Virus record (IMG/VR): IMGVR_UViG_3300047157_000064
Span: 1-22,368 of that record
Length of the DNA: 22,368 nucleotides
Origin: a virus
Reading direction: 5' to 3' (one strand)
The first letter of the stretch is position 1, and the number at the start of each line of letters is the position of its first letter. Made by a program: the position numbers and the translations under genes. Below, piece after piece: positions 1 through 8,091 of the stretch. The notes under the pieces were generated by a model. That model had not been told where the DNA came from. It saw only the letters and a program-made list of their open reading frames with translations, and did not search any database.

Positions 1-1
1 C

Positions 2-1765
2 TCTGGTTTGGCTGAACAGGTCGGGGACATTGCGTTTGATATCGGCGCTAAGATCCAGACAGAGCGAGGCCAAGAAGCTGGCGTTGCATCCGGCATGGAA
101 GCGGCACAGGAAGGCCAAGCACCAGAAACCAAAGAAGGCTTTCTCTCTGCGATCTCTATATACGATCAGGCATACAACAAAGCAGCATTAAATGCTTACA
201 GCTCTGGCATCCGTGTTGATGGCAAGAAGAAACTGTTTGAGCTTGAGGAAAAGTACGCCACTGATCCCGATCCCGTAGCATTCCAAAGCGACTTCAATGG
301 CTACATGAAGGGCGTCACGCAAGGCTTGCCAGAAGATATGGCGGCAGACCTACGATTACGACTTACTGAAGATGCAATGCGTGTACAGGGCCGTCTAGCA
401 GACTCACAGCGAAGGCGCCAGTTTGACCTTGCCACTGCAAACTTGAATGAAGAGCTAACGACACTTGCAGATGAGCAAGCAACAGCGGCTCGTGCGGGTG
501 ACGACACTCGCGTACAAGAGCTACAGGTCCAGATGGAGAATATCGGCATCGAGAATGCTGAACTACTCGACCCGGCGGACCTTGCGAAGTTTGAAGCAGA
601 GCAAGAAGATCGACTGATTATCCAAGGCAACTTGGGACAGCTTGATCGCGCTATTCTTGAAAATGAAGAAGACCTATCGCTTCAGGAAAGGATCGAGAAC
701 GGTAAGCAGATGCTTACGACCATTACCGCCAATCCCATCGAAGGGCTGACACCAGAACAGCAATCAAAGCTAGAGTCGCAGATGGCGACCAGACTGAATC
801 AGCTTGAGAGCCGTTTAGTTGAAGAAGACACAGCATTTGGTATCGAGTTATCTGACTATAAGGTACAAGTGGCAAGCGGAAACCTTGAGCCTGTTGACGT
901 AGATCAGAAAGCAAACGATTGGTATAGAGCTGGACGTATCTCAGAACCCGAGATGACCAGCCTCAAGAAGTCGGCGCGTACTGCCGTGGCTAAAAAGGCT
1001 GAGACCACTGCCGTCAATGTCAAAATCACCAAGCAGTTCACAGACCAGCGCGATCCCTATGCTACCGGCACTTTTGATCAGTCTGACATCAACAAATACT
1101 ACGATGACGTGTACGTGCCAGCGCAAGAAGGTGCGACACCCGAGCAACGTATGTTGACCGACGCGATCTTTATCCAGAAGACGCGCATGATCCCAAGCAC
1201 CGTGAAGAACCAGACAAACAGCTATCTATTGTCAGGCGATCCCGCGCTGATTATGCAAGCGGCCCAGCTTATTGATCGAGTTGATGAGACGCCCGGTATG
1301 TTTGACCAGATCACCAATGTTCAGACAAAAGCCTTTGCATCGAACATGGTTAGATTGATGGAAGTCATGGACCCCCAAGAGGCACTCCGACTCAGCCAAC
1401 AACTAACTGACCCGGCTGACCAGAACCGTGTAACGGCTCGACGTGACCAAATCAAGACTGAGAAGTACAACGACAAGTATGTTGACTGGACTCGCGACAT
1501 CGTTGGTGAGGCTGATCCGACATCATTCCAGAATGCCGTAACGCAGTATCAAACTATCTTTGAAAGCTACTATCTCGCTGGTTCCGATGAGGATGCGGCA
1601 AGAGCGCAAGCCGAGAAGATGATCCAATCGAACTACACTCAGTCCATATTCGGCGACATGATGTACGCGCCCGAACAGTATTACGCTGTGAATGGAAGCG
1701 TTGAGTATATGCGCGACCAGTTAGATGCTGAGATCCGCGACAGAGGCTCCGAATCTCCAGTTTGA
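2..1765 (+). CDS. Internal virion (DNA-ejection) protein, 5'-partial, apparently frameshifted at its 3' end
   Basis: The frame is open to the left window edge, so the true start probably lies upstream; the TTG at base 8 is only the first possible start inside the window. The product is long, hydrophilic, Gln/Glu/Asp-rich and largely helical in appearance, with no signal peptide or membrane segment. This look, together with the gp16-like gene downstream, fits the middle-sized internal virion proteins of podoviruses, which are packaged in the head and ejected with the DNA to build a channel across the envelope. No catalytic motif is visible. The frame ends at a TGA at 1763, while the sequence that looks like its natural C-terminal continuation lies in the +1 frame (next gene). 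Family assignment rests on context and composition, not on a diagnostic motif. Confidence 0.75.
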   Translation, partial: SGLAEQVGDIAFDIGAKIQTERGQEAGVASGMEAAQEGQAPETKEGFLSAISIYDQAYNKAALNAYSSGIRVDGKKKLFELEEKYATDPDPVAFQSDFNGYMKGVTQGLPEDMAADLRLRLTEDAMRVQGRLADSQRRRQFDLATANLNEELTTLADEQATAARAGDDTRVQELQVQMENIGIENAELLDPADLAKFEAEQEDRLIIQGNLGQLDRAILENEEDLSLQERIENGKQMLTTITANPIEGLTPEQQSKLESQMATRLNQLESRLVEEDTAFGIELSDYKVQVASGNLEPVDVDQKANDWYRAGRISEPEMTSLKKSARTAVAKKAETTAVNVKITKQFTDQRDPYATGTFDQSDINKYYDDVYVPAQEGATPEQRMLTDAIFIQKTRMIPSTVKNQTNSYLLSGDPALIMQAAQLIDRVDETPGMFDQITNVQTKAFASNMVRLMEVMDPQEALRLSQQLTDPADQNRVTARRDQIKTEKYNDKYVDWTRDIVGEADPTSFQNAVTQYQTIFESYYLAGSDEDAARAQAEKMIQSNYTQSIFGDMMYAPEQYYAVNGSVEYMRDQLDAEIRDRGSESPV

Positions 1766-2267
1766 TCGTGACAACATCTACTTATTAACCGATGACAGTA
1801 CGGCTCGATCAGCGGCGGCTGGATCGCCCATGTATCGCGTTCTTATCCTTGATGATGATGGTGTATTCCAACAGCGCAGTGGATACTTTGTCCCAGATGT
1901 AGCGGCGCAAGAAGCGAATCTACGCGCTGAAACTGAGGCGCTAACTGAAGAGCTACGAACCGAAGAGGAAGAGGCCAGCGTTTCATATAAGCGCCAGCAG
2001 TTTGAAGAGAAGAGAGCGGCATACGAAGAGCGCAAGGGCAAGCCAAGAAAGGCTGTGCCAGCGTCGGAGTTGTATGCAGACACCGTTCTATCTGATAGCC
2101 GCAAGATCGTTGCAGAGGCCATACAGCTACCCGGTGAAATCCGCAGGGAAGTAGCAAAGTCTGCCGCTGAAGTGCTAACAACGGTTGGCGAAAGGATTGA
2201 ACAGACTGGTAAGCGCCAGCGATCAAAACTCATTGAGGATATCCAAGAGCGAGAGAGCCAAGACTGA
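1725..2267 (+). CDS. Probable C-terminal part of the internal virion protein, in the +1 frame
   Basis: This 180-codon frame overlaps the previous one by 41 bases. Its ATG directly follows an in-frame TAG (1722-1724) and has no convincing Shine-Dalgarno sequence. From about residue 9 it reads like the continuation of a virion protein: a DNIYLLTDD stretch, a TARSAAAGSPMYRV segment and an acidic DDDGVF turn. A charged Glu/Arg/Lys-rich coiled-coil-like region follows (about residues 60-110), then a helical tail. The stop overlaps the next start by one base (TGATG), so translation is probably coupled. Either this is a separate small gene, or, more likely, it is the C-terminus of the upstream protein joined by a +1 frame change or separated by a single-base error. 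I favour one interrupted protein of roughly 750 residues in the visible part. Confidence 0.65.
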   Translation: MLRSATEAPNLQFDRDNIYLLTDDSTARSAAAGSPMYRVLILDDDGVFQQRSGYFVPDVAAQEANLRAETEALTEELRTEEEEASVSYKRQQFEEKRAAYEERKGKPRKAVPASELYADTVLSDSRKIVAEAIQLPGEIRREVAKSAAEVLTTVGERIEQTGKRQRSKLIEDIQERESQD

Positions 2268-5200
2268 TGCCTTTTATCGAAGCGCCAGATGATCTCGTAC
2301 TGATCAACAAGCTGACTAACCTTGCGGAATCACCCGAGGATGAAGATCCGTCGGTAATCGAGATCGCAAGCGCGTTGTGGCGTCAAGAAAACACAATCGG
2401 TTCATTCGTTAATCAAGAGTCTGGCCTACCCGATGGCGTGGATGATCAGTCATTCAACCCTTATGACTATTTATCGGAAGGCGAGAAGCTAGACAAAAAG
2501 TTTGTATCCCATGCGGCACTAGCCGATACGGTCGATGAGATTGAGGCAGTACGCAAACAGTATGCTAAAGAGACGACAGATCGAGAGACCATTCAGAAGG
2601 GCGGCGCTATGTCGTTCCTTGTTGGCCTTGGTGTTGTTGGTGTCGCTGACCCTATTAGCTTGATACCGATTGGCGGTGCGGTTGCTAAGACGTATAAGGC
2701 GGGTAACTCGATCCTTGATGCGGCAGTCGTTACAGGCAGTGTTGCAACGGCCTCCACAGCCGTCACAGAAGCCGCTCTCCACCAATCACAGCTAACCCGT
2801 ACCTATGGCGAGTCTGCGATCAACTTGGGCGCGGCGGCCCTTCTAGGTGGTGTACTGGGCGCAGGCGGTAAGGCTCTTGCTAACTCACTCGATGCGTCTG
2901 CTATCAAGACTCTTGAAGACTCAATGAATGTTGAGCCAAAGGTAAAAGCAGGTGATGACAGCGTTTTGTCCCCTGAGTACCGGGCGACTCCAGAAGAGAA
3001 AAGCGCAGGTGCGGCGCAGCGTGTTGCAGATGTTGAGGTAAGCGGTAAGTTTGCGAAGGGATTGGTTAAGGCTTTGGGCTTTGATCCATTATCTCGCACG
3101 ATCACCAGTGACAACCCATTTACCCGGATAGTTTCCAATCTACTTGCTGAGAATCCAGTCAAGATGGATGGCGATATCGTTACGTCTGTTGAGTCACGCG
3201 CCAAGATTCACGACGGCAAGTATGCGACGGCACTCCAAAACCACTTAGATATTTATAAGCAGTACCGATCTAACGGCGGTCGTCTGCGTCGTCGGCAGTT
3301 CAACGAGGAAGTAGCGCGGGCCATGCGGAATGAAGAGTCTGCAATCCCCGAGGCTTTGCAATCTGCGAACAACTGGCGCACAGAACTATACAACCCGATC
3401 AAGGATGACTTGGTTGAGCTTGGCTTGCTACCCGAAGACGTAAGCGTTGGCACTGCTGTTGGCTATCTGAACCGACGCTGGAACAAGGGCAAGGTATCAG
3501 CGAACCTTCCTAAGTTTATCGACACCACGGCGAAGTGGTTGCGCGATGAAGATGTGCGTTTGCGCGATCAAGCGACAAAGGCCGAAGCTGATATTGCTGA
3601 AGCTACTGGCGCAGAGCGTACACGGTTACAGGAAATCATCGACCGGGCAGAGCGTAAAGAAGCCAAAGACCTAACCGATGAGGATTATCAGCGCATTGCG
3701 GAGCAGATCGCACAGCGTATTCAAGGCACTCCAGACGGTCGGCTCCCCTATGATTGGAAGATCGGCGAAGGCTCTGCGAACAACAATCTGAATGGCACTG
3801 TTGGATTGCGTGGGCCGCTCAAGTCTCGAACATTCCAGATCCCCGACAACATGGTCGAAGAGTTTCTGGATAACGACATTGAGGACTTGGGCCGTTACTA
3901 CCTTCGCAACACAGCGACGGATATGGAGATCGTGCGAGAGTTTGGCGATCTTGATCTGACCATTCAGAAGAAAGAGATATTGGACTGGTATACCGAAGCC
4001 CAGCGTGTAGCCAAGACCGAGAAAGAGCGTATCAAGCTGAAGAAGCAAGCCGACGCAGATATACGCGACATCGTGGCAATGCGTGATCGTATGCGTGGCG
4101 TCTATGCTCAACCCGATCCTGATAACGTATGGGTACGAGCGGGTCGTGTATCTCGAAACCTTAACTATATGCGGTTCATGGGTGGCGTCGTAGCGTCGTC
4201 GGTCCCCGATGTAGCGCGTATCTTTATGGCCGAGGGCATTGGCAAGACTTTCTCAAAGGGCCTGTTGCCGCTCGCAAGGAATATCAATTCGTTTAAGGTG
4301 TCATCGGCAGAGGCCAAGCGGTATGGCGTTGGCGTTGATGCGTTGATGGGCGGTCGCTCGCAGATCATTTCGGACGTTGCTGATTACACACAACCAAACA
4401 CAGCGTTTGAGCGTGGCATCCAGTACGCCACTGATAACTTTGGTCGCGTAAACCTCATGGACTACTGGACGACCGGAGTGAAACAGCTTCACGCCGTAAC
4501 CATGCAGAACAGCGTCATTGATGGACTGCTGAAAGGTCAGGTCGATAAGCGTCTGGCTCGCTTAGGTATTGATGCTGGTAACGCACAGGCAATGGCGGCA
4601 GAGCTAAAGAAACATGCGACCAAGGTTGATGGCGTATGGCTTTCGAATGCTCGCAACTGGGATTCACCCGAACTTGAAAGACTCTGGGGCGCGGCGATTC
4701 GTAAGGAATCTGACCGCGTGATTGTAGTCCCCGGCCAAGAAAAGCCCCTCTTTATGTCTACTGAGCTGGGCAAGACGATCTTTCAGTTCCGCTCGTTCAT
4801 GTTCGCATCGACTCAGCGCATGACTATCGCGGCCTTGCAGAATCAGGATCACAATGCTCTGGCTGGCGTATTGATGCTGACTAGCTTGGGCATGATGTCC
4901 TACTCGTTCAAGCAGTGGGATGCGAAGCGCGATATTGCAGAAGACCCGGTTGAGCTAGTAATTGAGGGCATTGATAGATCAGGTGCGCTTGGCGGCATCA
5001 TGGAGATCAACAATACGCTTGAGAAGCTATCGAGCAATAACTTTGGAATGCGCCCATTGTTGGGTGTAGACATCCCGGCGGCTCGCTTTGCCTCACGTAG
5101 CATGTCGGAAAACTTACTTGGCCCCACATTCGGGAGCTTTTTGGATACGTCTCTAAGGGTGGCTAACGCTGGGCTGGCAGAAGACGGATGGAATGAATCA

Positions 5201-5296
5201 GACACCCGCGCATTGCGTAGGCTTATACCCTATCAAAATCTTACGTTTATTCGACAAGCCTTTGATAGAATAGAGGAAGAGGTTGGAGACTTATGA
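2267..5296 (+). CDS. Large internal virion (DNA-ejection) protein, T7 gp16-like
   Basis: A 1009-residue protein directly coupled to the gene upstream (TGATG) and overlapping the tailspike start by four bases (ATGA). Small-residue-rich hydrophobic stretches occur at about residues 112-172 and 183-205, suited to insertion into the host envelope. A charged helical middle follows (about 310-620). A conserved-looking region at about 825-880 contains ELGKTIFQFRSFMFAS and then a hydrophobic helix, which I recognise from the C-termini of large ejection proteins of T7-like and related marine podoviruses. Proteins of this type sit in the capsid core and are extruded through the tail to form a conduit for DNA. 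I see no lysozyme or transglycosylase domain at the N-terminus, unlike T7 gp16; this protein is also shorter than T7 gp16. Confidence 0.8.
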   Translation: MPFIEAPDDLVLINKLTNLAESPEDEDPSVIEIASALWRQENTIGSFVNQESGLPDGVDDQSFNPYDYLSEGEKLDKKFVSHAALADTVDEIEAVRKQYAKETTDRETIQKGGAMSFLVGLGVVGVADPISLIPIGGAVAKTYKAGNSILDAAVVTGSVATASTAVTEAALHQSQLTRTYGESAINLGAAALLGGVLGAGGKALANSLDASAIKTLEDSMNVEPKVKAGDDSVLSPEYRATPEEKSAGAAQRVADVEVSGKFAKGLVKALGFDPLSRTITSDNPFTRIVSNLLAENPVKMDGDIVTSVESRAKIHDGKYATALQNHLDIYKQYRSNGGRLRRRQFNEEVARAMRNEESAIPEALQSANNWRTELYNPIKDDLVELGLLPEDVSVGTAVGYLNRRWNKGKVSANLPKFIDTTAKWLRDEDVRLRDQATKAEADIAEATGAERTRLQEIIDRAERKEAKDLTDEDYQRIAEQIAQRIQGTPDGRLPYDWKIGEGSANNNLNGTVGLRGPLKSRTFQIPDNMVEEFLDNDIEDLGRYYLRNTATDMEIVREFGDLDLTIQKKEILDWYTEAQRVAKTEKERIKLKKQADADIRDIVAMRDRMRGVYAQPDPDNVWVRAGRVSRNLNYMRFMGGVVASSVPDVARIFMAEGIGKTFSKGLLPLARNINSFKVSSAEAKRYGVGVDALMGGRSQIISDVADYTQPNTAFERGIQYATDNFGRVNLMDYWTTGVKQLHAVTMQNSVIDGLLKGQVDKRLARLGIDAGNAQAMAAELKKHATKVDGVWLSNARNWDSPELERLWGAAIRKESDRVIVVPGQEKPLFMSTELGKTIFQFRSFMFASTQRMTIAALQNQDHNALAGVLMLTSLGMMSYSFKQWDAKRDIAEDPVELVIEGIDRSGALGGIMEINNTLEKLSSNNFGMRPLLGVDIPAARFASRSMSENLLGPTFGSFLDTSLRVANAGLAEDGWNESDTRALRRLIPYQNLTFIRQAFDRIEEEVGDL

Positions 5297-7728
5297 CAGT
5301 AGCAGACAACACAAGCCGTAACCAATATAGCGCGACTGCTGGTCAGACGATCTTCTCCTATACGTTTGAGATAGTAGACAAAGACGATCTCGTTGTACTG
5401 CAAAACGGCACTACCCTCTCAGAGGGCACAGATTACTCTGTAGCGGGCGTTGGCGATGAGAACGGCGGGACTATCACTTTAACCGCAGGCGCGACCCTGA
5501 ACGATATTATGACCCTCTACAGGGACATGCCGTATGAGCGCAACCAAAACTACACCAACTCAGGTGACTTTTTAGCATCCGATGTTAACTCTGACTTTGA
5601 TAACCTTTGGCTGGCAGGTGAGCAGACCAATCGGTCGTTTGACCAGTCTGTTCGTAGGCCCATTACAGACTCCACAACGATCTCAATGGAGCTGCCTGAC
5701 GCTGCTACGAGAGCAAACAAGTACCTATCATTCAGCCCTACCGGCGCAGTAACAGCAACAACGACTGTACCTCCCGGTATTACAGATGCAGCTCTAGTTA
5801 CCTATACGCCCGGCGGCACTGGCGCAATAGACACGACCGTAGAGGATAAGCTCCGCGAGACTATTAGCGCAGATGATTTTGGTGCGTTTGGCGACGGAAG
5901 CGCGGACGACACTGCTGCTTTGCAAAAGGCCGTTAACTACGTCACGACTACAGGCGCATGGCTAGACGGTGGCAACAAGACCTACAAGATCACAACTACA
6001 ATCAACGCGACAGGCGCGTTTCTGCGTTTAAGAAATTTTAAGTTTGTACTTGGCACTTCATACGCTGATCAAGGCAGGTTTAATTGTGACGCTGGATCTG
6101 GCATTGCAGCGATGACAGTTGCTTTGGAGAACATTGTTGTTGACGGCGGACGCGGCACATACAAAACCGGCAATGAAACATGGACAGTAAGCGTCTCAGA
6201 CTTTTTTGGATACGACACAATTCAACCAACGCTTAGTGCCTTTTTCAAAGTAAACGCTGTAAACGAAGATACAAACGTCCATATCACTAACAGCAGATTT
6301 GAAAACTATCATGGCATAGCCGCAATACGAGTTAACTCTTACGGCACGACCATCATTCAAGGCTGCATATTTAAAAATATTTCACACCAAAGTTTTGTCG
6401 TGTATCAGACATTAGATGGAGGTGTTACAGAAAAAGGCCGCACTTTAGTATCTGATGTTTATGCCGAAGATGTAGGGCTATTGCCAGACACGTTTGATGT
6501 TGATGGCTCACCTATGAACTTCGCTACGACAACAGCAGCTCCGCAAGGATCATTTAACTTTTTAGTTATTGGCGCTGACTTTAGCATATCCAATGCAGTC
6601 GTTAAGAATTACGGCTCATGCGGCGTAACAGCAGATAGAAATGTAAACTTCAACGCAACCAACATAACGATCACTAACGACTCCGATCGTTCATTCTCAA
6701 ACAACCCTTCTGGCGCATTTTGGATAGAGGCTTGCGAGCGATCTAACGTAGATAATTTGACTGTAGAGATTAGCGCCCGAGCAACTATCGACACGACCGG
6801 CCTAGATAACTCTCTCTTGCAGATATTTTTAACTGACGGCAACCGGGCTTACTTTAATAATGTAATCCTAAAAACAGATGAGTCTACTGCTTACGTTAAT
6901 AAGCTGATCAGAGGAAGTCTCAAAGATAGCGTTCATGTCAGCATTGAAAATTTCTACGTGTCAGGAATTTGCAGAAACCTTGATGACGCTGTTAGCTTTT
7001 TGCTGTTGCCAAACTCATCTATTGACCACGATGTCAGACTATCTAGCGGCTACATTAAGCATGGTGATATTAAGATAGAAGGCCCATATAACGCCACCGT
7101 TGACGATGTATACCTTGAAGGCGTCTCGGGCGACGGCTCTATTTTATTTCCCGTGCCTGCCAACCCCGGCGTTTCAGGAACCATTAAAGACGCTACTGTA
7201 ACGGGGTGTCATGTTGCTGGCGCAATAACAAATGCGTCAAACATTACCGGCAGCCTTAATATCGTAAAAAACAAATACCTTGGATCTATTTCATCTACCG
7301 GCGCAGGCAATACAGGCAAATATGTCATTAGTGACAATTCGCACATTGCTGGCGGAGTTGCCATTATATGCTCCGGCTCTACAAGCACGGCCTCCGTAGA
7401 GATGCGCGGCAATGCACTGATAGAGGGTGTAACGCGAGTAGATGGAGCTAACAACGCAATTATCAACGACAACAACACTGAGCGCCGCTTAACCGTTGAA
7501 GACGTGCAAAACTTTCAAGTTGTTGGAAACACAGCAAAAACTGACGCAAGCGAGCCGTGTATTTGGATAAACCCAACAACGACAAGCAATGTTTTGTCTG
7601 GCGTTGTAACTGGTAACAACTGCCTAATAAAGACAGGAACTAGCGGTGCCGGTCATATATCTCTGGCAAGCGGCGTTACAAACGTAATAGAAGGCTTGAA
7701 CAACAAGCTAACAGTAAATTGGTCATAA
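5293..7728 (+). CDS. Tailspike protein with T7-tail-fibre-like N-terminus and predicted pectate-lyase-type beta-helix
   Basis: 811 residues, preceded by GGAG six bases before the ATG. Residues about 1-122 resemble the T7 gp17 N-terminal domain that attaches fibres to the tail: an opening NQYSATAGQTIFSYTFEI, then a GGTITLTAGATLNDIMTLYRDMPYER segment in two parts and a closing NLWLAGEQTNRSFDQSVRRP. A short linker leads to DDFGAFGDGSADDTAALQKA (about residues 194-213), the typical entry to a right-handed parallel beta-helix of the pectate_lyase_3 kind. The remainder is rich in Asn, Thr, Val, Ile and Gly with a beta-rung rhythm. Such proteins bind, and often depolymerise, surface polysaccharide. 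The substrate cannot be inferred. The gene lies between ejection genes and the long fibre gene, as expected for a receptor-binding module. Confidence 0.85.
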   Translation: MTVADNTSRNQYSATAGQTIFSYTFEIVDKDDLVVLQNGTTLSEGTDYSVAGVGDENGGTITLTAGATLNDIMTLYRDMPYERNQNYTNSGDFLASDVNSDFDNLWLAGEQTNRSFDQSVRRPITDSTTISMELPDAATRANKYLSFSPTGAVTATTTVPPGITDAALVTYTPGGTGAIDTTVEDKLRETISADDFGAFGDGSADDTAALQKAVNYVTTTGAWLDGGNKTYKITTTINATGAFLRLRNFKFVLGTSYADQGRFNCDAGSGIAAMTVALENIVVDGGRGTYKTGNETWTVSVSDFFGYDTIQPTLSAFFKVNAVNEDTNVHITNSRFENYHGIAAIRVNSYGTTIIQGCIFKNISHQSFVVYQTLDGGVTEKGRTLVSDVYAEDVGLLPDTFDVDGSPMNFATTTAAPQGSFNFLVIGADFSISNAVVKNYGSCGVTADRNVNFNATNITITNDSDRSFSNNPSGAFWIEACERSNVDNLTVEISARATIDTTGLDNSLLQIFLTDGNRAYFNNVILKTDESTAYVNKLIRGSLKDSVHVSIENFYVSGICRNLDDAVSFLLLPNSSIDHDVRLSSGYIKHGDIKIEGPYNATVDDVYLEGVSGDGSILFPVPANPGVSGTIKDATVTGCHVAGAITNASNITGSLNIVKNKYLGSISSTGAGNTGKYVISDNSHIAGGVAIICSGSTSTASVEMRGNALIEGVTRVDGANNAIINDNNTERRLTVEDVQNFQVVGNTAKTDASEPCIWINPTTTSNVLSGVVTGNNCLIKTGTSGAGHISLASGVTNVIEGLNNKLTVNWS

Positions 7729-7737
7729 GGTAACGAC

Positions 7738-8091
7738 ATGGATTTTATTGATCACAGAAGTACGGCGCAGTTTACATTCCTAACCTCAGCTACAGATGAG
7801 AAAATCCGCATCAATGCGGATGGAGATTTGCTGGTTGGAATCTCTACGCCATTTGATACTTCCGGGATTACGCTCGACGCTACTGGTGCGCTAGGTGTTG
7901 ATGGCCACATTACAGTGGCTACTGGCGCAACTTATGATATCGGCTACGGCCACCAACAAGTTCCGCGATCTTTATCTTTCTGGCGACATCAATGTTGCTG
8001 GCGTATCTACCTCTGGCGACTTAACGGTTGGCGGCTCTCTAAGCGTTACAACGGACGCTACTGTTACCGGCAGTCTAACTGTCAGCACTGA
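7738..8091 (+). CDS. N-terminal fragment of the long tail fibre gene (frame broken near 7945)
   Basis: Starts at the ATG at 7738, ten bases after the tailspike stop, with a weak AAGG ribosome-binding site. The first 69 residues look like genuine fibre sequence: KIRINADGDLLVG matches the RMRIDASGNLLVG repeats further along the long fibre, and the segment ends GATYDIG. After codon 69 the frame turns into Arg/Trp/Cys-rich sequence that resembles nothing else in the protein and stops at 8091. Skipping one base (T at 7945) would join YDIG to TATNKFRDLYLSG, restoring a motif found twice more downstream (DIGNSGVRFKNLYLSG and DLGRSSGRFKNLYLSG). I therefore regard only 7738-7944 as real coding sequence and as the true beginning of the fibre protein. 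Confidence 0.6.
   Translation: MDFIDHRSTAQFTFLTSATDEKIRINADGDLLVGISTPFDTSGITLDATGALGVDGHITVATGATYDIGYGHQQVPRSLSFWRHQCCWRIYLWRLNGWRLSKRYNGRYCYRQSNCQH

Noticed and set aside
301-5205. Many leftward reading frames of 60-150 codons opposite the ejection-protein genes
   Set aside because: They mirror strongly coding plus-strand genes, are Ser/Leu/Arg-rich antisense translations, lack ribosome-binding sites and resemble no protein family.
7940-7950. Programmed ribosomal +1 frameshifting in the fibre gene
   Set aside because: GGC TAC offers no favourable tRNA re-pairing, no stop codon or rare codon pauses the ribosome there, and no stimulatory Shine-Dalgarno is seen; mutation or sequence error fits better.
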